Part shown: positions 12,595 through 23,891 of the stretch, piece by piece
Numbering within the stretch: the first letter of the stretch is position 1
Layout: every line of letters starts with the position of its first letter
Assembly: GCA_002749535.1 (NCBI GenBank)
Contig: MZZL01000408.1
Span: 2,124,631-2,188,630, forward strand
DNA from: Apophysomyces variabilis
Lineage: Eukaryota; Mucoromycota; Mucoromycetes; Mucorales; Mucoraceae
Direction: 5' to 3'
DNA: 64,000 bases
Notes under the pieces: generated by a model
The model's input: the letters and a program-made list of their open reading frames with translations, nothing else
Told to the model about the DNA's origin: nothing
Databases searched by the model: none
Translations under genes and position numbers: made by a program

Positions 12595-13895
12595 ATGGGC
12601 TGCTGTCAATCCACCGAAAGCCAGGATGGCAAGGCTCGTAATGAAGAAATCGAAAATCAGATCAAGCGCGACAAACTCAACATGCGTAACGAAGTGAAAA
12701 TGTTGTTGCTAGGTAACCAGCGCAAAGTAGCTGTCAAAGCAAAGTTACCTTTCATCTAAACTGCCACATTAGGTGCGGGAGAATCCGGAAAATCGACGAT
12801 TCTTAAGCAAATGAAGCTGATTCATGACGGTGGCTATTCACGGGATGAACGTGAGGCATTCAAAGAAATCATTTTTTCGAATACAGTGCAGTCTATGCGC
12901 GTCATATTGGAAGCTATGGAGTCTATGGATGTGCCTCTCGCCTCGGAAAACAGGCATCATGCGGCGGTGATTTTAGATCTGCCTCCTCAAATAGAACGAG
13001 ACTCGCTTCCTTCAGAAGTCACCCAAGCCATCAAAACTTTATGGAAAGATACCAATTTATTAAGTGTCTTTGAGCGAAGTCGAGAATACCAACTGAACGA
13101 CTCTGCTAAATAGTAAGTTTTTAGAAAGGAAAAGCACCCCTGAGGAGCAGGATCTGGAAACAGAATTTTACTCAAAACCCATTTTACTACTTTGACCAAT
13201 AGTTACTTTGATTCTGTTGATCGTATCGGGGATCTAAACTACGTACCCACCGACCAGGACGTTTTACGCTCACGTGTAAAGACAACGGGTATCACTGAAA
13301 CTACGTTTGTCATCGGGGATCTTACCTACCGAATGTTTGACGTCGGTGGACAGCGATCAGAACGTAAAAAATGGATTCACTGTTTCGAAAACGTCACGGC
13401 CATTATTTTCTTGGTGGCTATTTCAGAATATGATCAAGTCCTGATTGAAGATGAAACGGTGGTATGTATTTGTAAACTAGTCTATCTCTCTTGGAGGCTC
13501 TTTTAGCGTGATACTGATGTGTGCATATTTCTCGTTTACCCCTTGTTTTATAGAACCGTATGCAAGAAGCACTGACATTATTTGATTCAATTTGCAATTC
13601 ACGTTGGTTTGTCAAGACTTCGATCATCTTATTCCTGAACAAAATCGATATATTCAAGGAGAAGTTACCGAAACAGCCATTAAAAGAGAGTTTCCCCGAT
13701 TTCGACGGTGCCAACACATACGACGCAGCAACAGACTATATCCTCAACCGGTTTGTTTCTCTAAACCAATCCGATTCCAAACAAATCTACACACACTTCA
13801 CTTGCGCAACTGACACGGAACAGATCAAGTTCGTTATGAGCGCCGTCAATGACATTATTATTCAAAACAATTTGCGAGACGTTGGTTTACTGTAA
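12595..13895 (+). CDS. Heterotrimeric G-protein alpha subunit
   Basis: Four exons: 12595–12712, 12773–13112, 13203–13461 and 13554–13895, giving 352 aa, the usual size. The N-terminus MGCCQS has Gly2 for myristoylation and Cys3/Cys4 for palmitoylation, so it is a plasma-membrane subunit. The G1 loop GAGESGKST is split by intron 1. Switch I contains [12 protein letters not shown] (Arg and Thr for GTP hydrolysis), G3 is [13 protein letters not shown]4 is LNKIDIF and G5 is TCATDT. Exon 4 opens [16 protein letters not shown], another family hallmark. The C-terminus is LRDVGLL: the position four from the end is Val, not the Cys of pertussis-toxin-sensitive Gi subunits. It transduces receptor signals to cAMP or MAPK pathways; fungal subgroup not assigned. 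Confidence 0.96.
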
Positions 13896-16800
13896 AACAA
13901 AGCTTCTTTTTCTTTTTCTCTCTCCTTTAGCAAACCACTCTTTTACCAAAAAATACATTTTAATCCTTAATCCTGTGTTTTTAAAATGTGATACCCTTCA
14001 TTGTACGAAATAGACAAAAACATAGATAACAGACAAAAAGGTTTATGCGAGAGGAAACCTAATCTCCTTTCAACGAAGGAGGAAATGTAGTGAAAATTTC
14101 CAACCGTTTAGTACTCAAGGGCGTCTATGCATGGTAGCCCTGCATCAAGGTATGGTTGAACTCGTTCTAAAATGTTGAATAGGACAACTGTGACAAAAGA
14201 AAAAAGAACAGAAGCAGAAAAGAAAAAGGGTGAGATCGTGCGCCCCACGTTTAACTCTAAGATTTTTTTTTGTTTAAAGCGACGCCCTACTAGTCAGATT
14301 CTATTTGATTTAACTCGTCCAAAAATGTTCCTCAGCGGATGAACACTTCTTCACGCGTTTTCATCTTCCAATCCCTGAAATCCCCCTTTCTCTAAGCATT
14401 ACTACAGCGCCAATATTCCTGTTTGTGTTTTGTACAAGAAAAGCCGTAAGGGTGTCTAAACAAAACTGGAAACTTCGAGGACAAGAGAAGATAGGGCGTT
14501 ATGGCATTCTTATCCTGCCGTGTATTTTACTGCTTTCCAATATTTCTCTGTCCGGCCATTTCACTTTGACTAACATTTTGAGGAACGTCCTACCCGTTTT
14601 ACTACCTCCTCGATTGTCGAGTTTTTTTTTTTTTGCTATCTGCCTGTAAACCAAGCAAGTGGCGAGTGCAGCAACGGCCGTATTTTGTTTCAGCCCCAGA
14701 GCACTGTAATCGAACTTTGGGTCCCGAAGATCGCGTTCTTTCAGCATGTAAATCAATACGAGTGTTACTTGTTACTTGCAAGCGATGATATGGAGACATA
14801 GCTTATGCAACATCTGGATTCCCCTGAACTAGATTGTACGCTTTTCTCTTGGCAGTTTTCATGGAGTACATAGGTTGGCAGAACAGTTTCTCGCCGTTTT
14901 TGGGGCTGTCCATTACAATATCACTCATCCGTAATCTGTTACAGCGCTCTTTTCCTGTTTGTCTGTCATGAAGTATCATATTCCTGGCTAAGAGAGCATT
15001 ACAATGGCTGCTTTGACCGAATTTAAGTAGGGATAGGCAAGCTTAAAGTAGACAACGTATGATAATATGCTGGTCTAGAGATTTGCCTTCACAGTTTCCA
15101 TCAACGGCTTTAAAATACGAGTTGCACGTCCTTTTAGTTGTTAAACCTTACCTTTACTTCTCCACTAACCATTTCTGTTTCAGCTAGACATATGGTGACC
15201 CTGCGCTTCTTCATAAAACGGCTCATAGAAATTCTTGTGGCCAATACCGATCTTTAGCCAGCTATGGGGCGGGGCAAAGGAGCTATGATACCATGATAGC
15301 AGTTCACATGGTTTTCTTTCGTGGCATCACTTCTCTTTTGCCCAATCAGTGATTATCCAACCCATTGTTTGACATATAAAATATACTTCTGTCTAATGTT
15401 ACAACTGAATATTTTTGCTCGCGATCCTGCAAGGCAGGTAAATTTCGTGGTTCACTAAGCACCCTTCCAATCTTTTCTGGTTTTTTTAATATACCCCAGC
15501 ATCTACATGATGCACTCAGTGAGATATTTCATCGCCGTCGCAATATACTTTTTAATGCAGTGTATGTCTGTGACGGTGATGTAGCGGGCATTACTACCCT
15601 ACCCCTTCTGTATTCCTTCTAAAGTGGAAATCTCGTGCGTGCAAAAGTCAAGCTATTTCTTCGCACAGATAGGGTCCATATTTACCCAAGTCAAGAAGAA
15701 ACCATGTGCTTTTCAAGCTGTTCCTTAACCTTATGAGAGTGGCGGTCTTTAGGTTTAATACAACGCAGTCATATTATATCTTTCTCTGTAACGTCCTCAT
15801 CTGCAAGGAGCGCGCGTCTTTTCTAATGTTTTTCTCACCTTTGCAATAGTAGTCGTCTGTCCGCTATGTACGTTTAGGCCCCGTTACAGACGCAAATTCC
15901 CACGTACGCAGTGTTACTTCTACAGAGAGAGAGAGATTGTAACATATTCCTATACTTCTTCTTTGTTGTTCTCGCTGGAAGCAAACAAATCAATACAAAA
16001 ATACACAAGACAATCAATCCTCATTCCAAACCTTCATTTCTGTTCAGCGATGTTGGACCTTTAACTGCCAATACTTCTTATAGGATTCTCTGATTCCTGC
16101 AGACGCTTTCGCCTCGTGTCATTTCTGGAGATACGGATAGGTGGTTAGCTACGCTGTGGCCCGTAAGTTGCGAAACATATCCGCCATCTTTTTTGCCATC
16201 AACTTTTCATAGTCTCTTATTTATGCGTGTTGTTCTCCTTATCTCTAACTCTACTTCCTCTTCCTCCTGTTGAATGGGAGCTATTTTTTAGGCTGGAACT
16301 TGTTCATTTGGTAGATGTTATTTTTCTTAAGCTATGCGTTTCTTAGCTTTGACTTTGGCTTAATGCTTGCGCTATATATAATTGCTGTGGCGATGTGTGA
16401 TAAGACAAGTAAAACAGATCTGGCCTAATAAACTTCAAAATTGAGATAGGAATGCTTTATTATTGTTGTGTGGTTCCAATTACTTATACATTATTTCTAT
16501 GCGTAATGGTATGGGACATTCTATATAATCTCTCGATAAATGCATTGTAGACCGATGAGAAAAGAGGGATGGAACCATATTGCCTAGATAAAACTGTATG
16601 TCTAACTTGCTATATTATGCATGTAGTGATATTATCTGATCGTCTCTATACTGCTTGAGGGAGACCAACATTGCATGTGAGACACAATGATCCATAATCC
16701 AAAATAGGGAATAACGTTGACGGGACTGATTCGATCAATTTAAGGTCCGTTTATCGTATCAATAGGTCCAAGGCATTATCTCTGGACAGCATCCGGCGAC

Positions 16801-17582
16801 GCTATCTATAGTTAGATCCAAAAAATTGGCGAGACAGGTTACTCTCCATGAGCCTAAGAGTGACCTATATCAAGAAATAGGGTAAACACGTTTTGAAAAT
16901 AAGAGCATATATACATATATACATATATATATACACCTCAAGATTGGCCAAAGATTTCTGTGCTGAAGCAAAAAGAAAGGCTGTGCTTGTCCTTAGCGTT
17001 TGATATAATTGTCTTTTGCAGAATTATTTATGGAGGGATCTCTCGTGGTATGGTACTACTCGATGCCTTTTTGAGGATTGATCCAGACCTGGGAGATGCT
17101 TGTAGTTGGTTATTGCCAAGAGTTTAGGTTTATCTAGCTGAGGTTACCGAAGCAACGTAGCCCTTTCCCCTGTCGAGCAAGGTTCCTTTTTTTTTTCCGC
17201 TCTTGACAGATTAACTTCATATCTGAGTTATAGGGAGTCTTAGTTTGATTTGATCGTTTTTACGATCTAAGATCCTTTGAGAGATAGAAAAATCCCCGGT
17301 ACCTCCAATACCTCATGAAACGCACTTATTGACTTGTGGCTGTAACTCAGATCGACGAACCACATCAACCGTTTTAGTCGTACCAATAAACGCATAGCCA
17401 ATTAAATCGTGCAGTTGAGTCTAGAAAGGGGAGATTGCTAAAAACGCAATTGCTTATTCGAGAACCAGGGATTGCCTTGTAACTGCGACGTCGTACGAGT
17501 TAGATTCGGCGATTCTTAAACTTCCTTCTTGATATTTGCTGTGTTGTTATTGCTTTTTTCTTTACTGTTTAGCTTTCCCCTT
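13896..17582. other. 3.7 kb interval with no recognisable gene
   Basis: After the G-alpha 3' flank the sequence is T-rich and broken by stops in all frames. I see no conserved domain, transposase or RT motif, or tRNA-like cloverleaf. Open frames near 14500–14800 overlap on opposite strands and look random. Confidence 0.5.
16906..16936. repeat. AT/ATAC microsatellite
   Basis: A short alternating tract of AT with interspersed ATAC units within the gene-free interval. Confidence 0.8.
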
Positions 17583-18647
17583 ATGGAGACGTTATTAAGA
17601 AAGCGCTCAGTAATAGTTGTTGTCTGTCTCTTCTTTTTACTGTCCCTTGTTGCCTTTTCTTCCAGTCTTTTTCCTTCAAGGGTCGCGAACGTAAGTGAAG
17701 ACCTGACGACTCTTACAGACGGACAGCCGTTGGATAGCACCACCTCGCTGCCAAGTGATGAAGCCGAAGATCAACCTGAAGAGGAGGATTTAATTCAAGT
17801 GCACACAGAGCTTAGTGATGCTAAGAGCTGGAAACCGAAAACATTTGAACCCGTGAGCGATACCATTACCAATATTGTGAAGGCCAATGTTCGAAAGTAT
17901 AAGAAAGACCAGGTTCTGCTCACTGCAGTGGCCAACAATGGTATGGCATCTTACACACTGAACTGGATTCAGTCGCTTCATCGATGTAAACTTGCGGATA
18001 AGTTCTTGGTGTTTGCCATCGACAAGGAACTCGTGGATACGTTGACTGAGAAGGGCTATGGTGATCATGTTGTGCTTATTCCGGAGAACTGGTTCCATCA
18101 GAAACTTTCTGCTGGTTTTGCAGAGTGGCTTGATAAGGATTACACACCTATCACACACTCCAAGTCGCTTGTGGTTGAACGATTATTGTATATGGGGATT
18201 ACAGTATGGTTCTCGGATGTGGATATTGTGTTTACTTCACCAGCGATCTATGATTATTTGATGACAAAGTTGACTTCGCGGAAGTTCACCGAAGTTCTTT
18301 TTACACAAGAGACGGAGCAAAAAATTGTCAACTCCGGTTTTTACGTGATGAGACCTAGCAACATCAACAAACGAATTCTTGACGAGTCTATCCGAATTCA
18401 GGATAACGAACCTAAAGTGACGCAACAACGAGCCATCAATCGTATTTTGGATGAGATGAACCTCAACTATCAGACAAGTCCGATTGCATTACTGGACCTT
18501 GCACTTTTCCCACATGGACGCATGTACTTCGAGAGACAGATACCCACCAAATACGGTATGGAGCCAATGATGGTGCATGCGAACTACCGTAAAGGAGATG
18601 CGAAGAGGATATCACTTATAGATGCCAAACTGTGGTATATTGATTGA
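17583..18647 (+). CDS. Type II membrane nucleotide-diphospho-sugar transferase (GT77-like)
   Basis: Single exon, 354 aa. The start is the ATG opening METLLRKRS; upstream in-frame codons offer no other ATG. A basic N-terminus and one hydrophobic segment (about residues 9–30, VIVVVCLFFLLSLVAF) fit a Golgi type II anchor. An acidic stem follows, then a lumenal catalytic domain. The segment LLYMGITVWFSDVDIVFTSP carries the DxD metal-binding motif (SDVDIV). NSGFYVMRP and a late FPHGRMYF block match the nucleotide-diphospho-sugar transferase family, which transfers galactose or xylose to glycans. Upstream TTAVANNGMASYTLNW is the usual domain opening. A polyadenylation-type AATAAA lies near 18712, just before the LINE relic. 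The donor sugar is inferred only at family level. Confidence 0.8.
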   Translation: METLLRKRSVIVVVCLFFLLSLVAFSSSLFPSRVANVSEDLTTLTDGQPLDSTTSLPSDEAEDQPEEEDLIQVHTELSDAKSWKPKTFEPVSDTITNIVKANVRKYKKDQVLLTAVANNGMASYTLNWIQSLHRCKLADKFLVFAIDKELVDTLTEKGYGDHVVLIPENWFHQKLSAGFAEWLDKDYTPITHSKSLVVERLLYMGITVWFSDVDIVFTSPAIYDYLMTKLTSRKFTEVLFTQETEQKIVNSGFYVMRPSNINKRILDESIRIQDNEPKVTQQRAINRILDEMNLNYQTSPIALLDLALFPHGRMYFERQIPTKYGMEPMMVHANYRKGDAKRISLIDAKLWYID

Positions 18648-18735
18648 TTTTTGTAAAATTTACACTTTTATGCATACGAGACACTTTTCCATTTTTTATA
18701 TATTTTGTTGAATAAAAATAAACTGCCAGACAATT

Positions 18736-20610
18736 ATGGCGCATACCTGGGATAAAAAGTTGTGGATCAAGCCTTCTGTCTATCCCGAAATTTGTCATAC
18801 CCAACGCACCACATATAATATCACACCAGTCTTAGCTTTCTTAGATATCAGATCAGCTTACGATGCTGTCGATCGTGCCCACATCTGGAGTATCCTACAG
18901 CAACATCTCCCAACTGCCATGCTGAATTTGCTGCATAACGTTTTTGATGACGTTTTAATTGAAGTACTACTCTCAAACGCGACATCTCGCCGTTTCTGTC
19001 CTCGAACAGGTGTTCTACAAGGATCCCTACTTTCACCATACGTTTATTCGGTGTGCATCAATGAAATTCCTCAACTACTCCGTACCCAGGAGATAACGCA
19101 CGAGATGAACTCGGTTGCCATTGCGGCCCTGATCAATTGCCTACTCTATGCCGACGACATGGTCTTAATTGCAGAACAACACAAGATGGAAGAATTGTTG
19201 CGAAAATACGAAATGCACAGGCTACAAATAGGATACCGATGGAATCCATCCAAATGTGTATGCTCGATGATCACCCTCAAGCCTTAGAATGCAAGCTATA
19301 CGATCAAACACTACCTCATCAACCATATTTTGCATATCTCGGAGTAACATTCCGACCAGGAGGATATCTCAGCCCACAGGATCTTGTCAACAGCAGACTG
19401 TTATCGACACGATTTATGCGCAGATAGTCGGCCCTCAATTAGAATATGGTCTTGTCATCAACAAATTCAACGTTTCAAAGGTCAGAGCCCTTTAAGAAGT
19501 ACAGACTGCTTGCATCTGCAAAATCTATGGGGCTCATAGCAAAACATCCACCAAAGTAATGCTTCACCTTTCCAAGCTACCTACAGTAGCAGAACAAATA
19601 AGCATCCTCCAAGCCCAGTTCTTTTCCGATCTTTGTTGTTGCCTCCGGACAAGTTGTTATCCCGTCTAAAAGAGTTTGAAAATTTGGGGAGATTGAAGTT
19701 TCATTTTGCAAAGAAACATCGGGTAGTGTGGCGCCCAGTGTTTCAGGACAACAATTAAAACAATGCCGAATCTTCGAAAAGTCGGAAACGCGATTTGTTT
19801 ACGATGGAGCAAGGCAGCCTGCATGTTATTGAAAACCAATACAGCAACTAAAAAGCATATCATACGACCGTATCCTTCGAATGTGAGCCTGTAGCTCTTT
19901 ATCTCTCATCAAAGAACGCGAAGCATGAATACAGGTGCATGGTCTTTTCACGAAAGCGACATTATTCAAATGTGCGATAAAGCAACCTATTACGGAAGAT
20001 GCGACGATATCACATTTGGATTGACGATCCCATTAAGCCAACAGACGTTCTAAGAAAACGAGTCAATGTGATGTCAGTAGTCAACCAGATTTGTGCGCTC
20101 ATTATTCATTCTAAATCTTCCAACAAAAAACGGCCCATACGCTGAAACAAACATAGATTTACTAGCACACCTCAATTACGATTTTGGTATTTCACCATCG
20201 CTCTTACATGCTTTTGCGAAGTTGCATACAGGTGCTACCATTATCGACAAAGAAATGGTATTTGCAATCACGGCGGAAGCGTATTGTCGTAGCAAGGCCA
20301 CTGATGTTCACGGGGAAACAAACTTCAAGACACTTGCCATCACCATCGAGCTGTGTTTATGGCTCCTTATCGAATGGTATTTTTGAAGAATCTGATGGCA
20401 AAGCAACGAAAAAGAAACTCAAGAGTGGCAGCAAGCACATGAATGTTTGATAACTCTGTCTTTGTCGGTTGCAGAGCAACTCATCCACAGCTGTTGACAT
20501 TGGCTCCACATCATCATGCTCTGTTCACAGCATTCACCCCAATTCTGCTCGCACCCTGTTCTGCCAAAGCCGCATTGAGGGGTTTATTGCATTGATGAAA
20601 CACGAGACAA
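18736..20610 (+). mobile_element. Decayed non-LTR (LINE) retrotransposon, reverse transcriptase relic
   Basis: The frame opening near 18736 carries RT motif A (FLDIRSAYDAVDR), motif B (QGSLLSPYVYSV) and motif C (LLYADDMVLIA), in LINE order. The 5' part of the RT and any ORF1 are missing. The reading frame shifts near 19255 and again near 19410; the downstream stretch still shows AQIVGPQLEYGL and AHSKTSTKVMLHLSKLP, but with in-frame stops (for example near 19493). Coding relics in shifting frames continue to about 20600. The element is 5'-truncated and dead. It begins within 100 bp of the glycosyltransferase stop. Confidence 0.85.
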
Positions 20611-20625
20611 TGGCTTATTTGCCAG

Positions 20626-21311
20626 CCTCAGGCTCGCAACGCTCAGTACGGGACGGTACGGGCCGGTCCAAAATAGGACGGAGATCGGCGGTCATCATTG
20701 ACTCGGTCAGTAGTTGGGACGGTCTATAATCAGGGCCGTCGAAGGTCAGGTACCGAGACCACCGGAAGGACCGTTGGCAGGAGCATCGATCTACGCTATC
20801 CTTTCAAACGACACATAGATTTGGTAAGTAACAGTCATTATTGCAGAAATCTAAGGTAAGAGTTTATCTTTCAAAAACTTTGTCATACCAAATGCTACTA
20901 TCACTTGAAAAAGGTATGGCATGTAATGTTGCAAGAAAGAACAATTACTATTAGTAACAATACAAAGAATAGAATGCTGATTTACAAATAATTTTTTATT
21001 TGCGTTTACTACAAGCAACAATCAAAATTATATGAACTGATTAAATGAAACTATTTTACTTGTTTTTAGAGTTGTTTCTCCAATAATACTTCAGAGATAA
21101 TAATGTCTTTTAAAAGATCAAAAATACTATAATGACCGACAATCCAGTTGGTCGGGCCAGGACGGTCTATGTGAACCGAAATCGGTCAAAAATCTACAGA
21201 CCGAGACCGTCGGTCCAAGGGGTTCGTTCCAAAAGTTATAGACCGAGATCGGTGGTATGGGACGGTATGGTCGGTATCGGGACGGGTCCGTCCAAAATTG
21301 CGAGCCTTAGG
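20626..21311. mobile_element. Non-autonomous DNA transposon, hAT-like ends
   Basis: The two ends are inverted copies of CCTMAGGCTCGCAA (left 20626–20639, right 21298–21311, M = C or A). The AGGCTCGCAA core is typical of hAT termini. Flanking octamers TTTGCCAG and TTCGTTAG match at 5 of 8 positions, compatible with an eroded 8-bp target duplication. Both flanks inside the element are full of GGTC/GACC words (20640–20760 and 21130–21300). No transposase is present. It appears inserted into or beside the LINE relic. Confidence 0.55.
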
Positions 21312-22575
21312 TTCGTTAGATAGAATCGGCTAGTGAGACGAGAATGCTTTGTCCCTTGGTAGTGTAGGCAAGATCGTGGCAACACACCATGATAAAATCT
21401 GCTACTTGTAAAAGAGATCGCTATATGAAAATGATCGCTAGAAAAAAAAGAGAACTAAAACTTTTGACAAGACTACGAAAGTTGAGGAGGCCACAACTAT
21501 GAAAAGGTTCGCAGTTTCTAAATAGCGCAATGACACCTATGGCTATGTAGTACTAAACTTTCCTGCTTAAACGTTCTACGACTTTTCAGCTTTGTATAAT
21601 AGATGCATCAAAGTCTTGGCTCTGAAATTACTACCACAACCACTACAACGGAAAACAGGTTGAGGAGGTTCAGTTTTTGTGGAGCCATTGCGACAAAAAG
21701 TATCCGTTTTCTCGCAAGTGGGACATTTTAATGAGTTTCGGTGAGTCTCAAAGTTCGAGAAAAGGGAGTCAATTTCTTCATGCGATAGATTGTTGAGAGT
21801 GTTAGATTATTATCTGTTTGGTTTATAGCGCCTGGAGGCACGTTATATAAGTGTATATGTTGTTTTCTTTTCTGAGCTATAGATTCTGATAACTTCGCCA
21901 GGGTTTTATTCCAGGTATGCGATATTATTTTAAGAAGAGAGTGTACCACAATTTGACCGGAAGGGATTGGGTTTGTAAAGAGGTCGGGGATAGAGATCGG
22001 GGTTCTATTTTTATGTAAAGATGACGGAGATGTGCTGAAGACGTTCAGTTGATGATAGAACGAGAATTGCTCCAATCAGAAGAGCTTTTTGAGTTGTTTG
22101 TTAACTCCCTCTCGCCATTTCTCAGATTAACAAAGAAAAGATGATGCTAATAAGCCGGTTTTGCTGAATGGACGCTGAAATAATGCAACCTGGAAGACAA
22201 GACGACTTTGGCGTTGCACAATTTACCATTGTTTATTGGTATATATACAAAAGAAATTGAAAAGAAAAGAACTTACTATGTAGTATTGATTGGCTAGCTA
22301 TTTTAACAAGGTTGATTCTTTCTATTTTTGAGCAAAGGATAGCCTAATGGATCGACCCCACCTCAGAACCTAGACTCTTTTCCCCTTTCCCTCTTTCCCT
22401 CTCTCTCTCTCTCTCTGTCTTTTACTCATCTCCATATTCAACAACTACTAGGCTGCATTCCGTCCTGTTTCCGTCCAACGAATAAAGAACCATCGTCATT
22501 GTCTGAACAGTGACAATTCCGTTGCTTCCCCTTCACTCATCCCCCAATCTTGAATAAAACTTAACAACTCACATC
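21312..22575. other. Repeat-side interval upstream of CHS7
   Basis: Apart from the zinc-ribbon relic at 21588–22075 I see no gene. The last 250 bp contain a CT-rich tract (22380–22420) and the CHS7 promoter/5' UTR. Confidence 0.5.
21588..22075 (-). pseudogene. Zinc-ribbon ORF relic, probably transposon-derived
   Basis: On the minus strand an open stretch starts at ATG 22075 and ends after LRLTETH near 21728. In a second frame the 3' part reads LKCPTCEKTDTFCRNGSTKT and then FRCSGCGSNFRAKTL, ending at a stop near 21588. The CPTC … CSGC arrangement with an intervening NGSTKT turn looks like the zinc ribbon at the start of IS1 InsA-type transposases. A one-base frame change near 21780 separates the halves, so it is either a relic or a spliced gene whose junction I cannot see. 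Assignment to a transposon family is inference. Confidence 0.4.
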
Positions 22576-23891
22576 ATGGTCGATATCACTTTTAAATTCG
22601 AAGCATTTAGCTTCAACGGCATCTGTCAAACTATCGCCCTGAGCCTTTGTCCACTTATCGGCCAGCAAGACGGCATCGAACCCGTGTGCTATTCTCGCAA
22701 CGTTGATTTGGCTGGCAACTTGATTTTTCAACCCGGTACTTTAATAGAGCGGATCATGACGGAGTTTTACTGCTAACACTACCCTATCTTTATATCTTTC
22801 TCTCCATACAATAGCAACACTCATTATTGATATTGTTGCTATTATCATGGCCGCTATTATGATCTATCATATCCGATCAAAGTACACAGCTGTTGGTAAG
22901 ATCTCATGTCGGGTGCGCAGAAAACCCATCCTCACCTCGGGCTCGTCTTTAATCTATATCACCAGGTCGAAAGGAAATAGTCATGTTTTTTTATCTGTAC
23001 ATGATCACCGTGTTTCTCGAAATGTTGTTAATCACTGGAATCATTCCCACATCATCAAGCGTCTATCCGGTAAAGGAAAAAATATATCCACTCGTACCAT
23101 TAGAACACTTGATCCTAAATAATGCATTTACAGTGGTTCACAGCAGTGCATGTTGGACTAATCAGCGCTACTTTTTGGTGTTTACTCCTCAATGGATTCG
23201 TTGGTTTTCAGTTTGCAGAAGATGGAACGCCTTTGTCACTCTGGGTAAAATTTTGTCTGTTCCTGTTTGCTTTGTCGTTATTAGATATACTAATCTAGCA
23301 TGTACAACTTAGTCGATTCGGATCAGTTCCTTTATTATTTTCCTCGTTGTCGGGTTCATTGCTATTGCTACTTTTCAAGGCATCGGACCGTTCTCGTATA
23401 AAAGCCAGGGCGCATTATGGGCGTTTTATTTTATCATCAATGCGGCAGCTTTTATTGTTTACGTTATCTCACAGATCATTCTCGTCGTGAACACCTTGGA
23501 TGATCGCTGGCCACTTGGAGATATTTTGTTCGGCACTGCGTTCTTTGTCGTCGGCCAAGTTATCATGTACATCTTTTCCGTTGTCATCTGCGATCAAGTG
23601 AAGCATTACGTGGACGGGTTGTTCTTTGGAACCATATGTACTCTTTTAGCCGTGATGATGGTATACAAATATTGGGACTCAATCACGAAAGAGGACCTGG
23701 AATTTTCAGTTGGATCAAAGCAGAACGTGTGGGAAGTCAAAGAATTGATAGGAGAAGACGATTTATCTCAAAATTACGGCCATCCTTATCCTGCTCAAAA
23801 TCAGCCACAGCATCAACAAGCGCAACATCTACCCCAACAGCAACACCCACCCTATGGTCAACAATACCAGCTTTACGAGCAACCTTATTAA
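22576..23891 (+). CDS. CHS7: Chitin synthase export chaperone
   Basis: Five exons: 22576–22735, 22815–22895, 22966–23069, 23134–23244 and 23313–23891, giving 344 aa with closed phases. Chs7 is a multi-spanning ER membrane protein needed for folding and ER exit of chitin synthase (Chs3 type). The N-terminal block ends in [17 protein letters not shown], a family signature (CYSRN). Exon 2–3 encode [20 protein letters not shown], and later exons give [18 protein letters not shown] and [10 protein letters not shown]. At least six hydrophobic segments follow one another. The last 40 or so residues are a Gln/Pro/Tyr-rich cytosolic tail, longer than in yeast. Host gene of normal structure between transposon relics on both sides. 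Confidence 0.92.
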
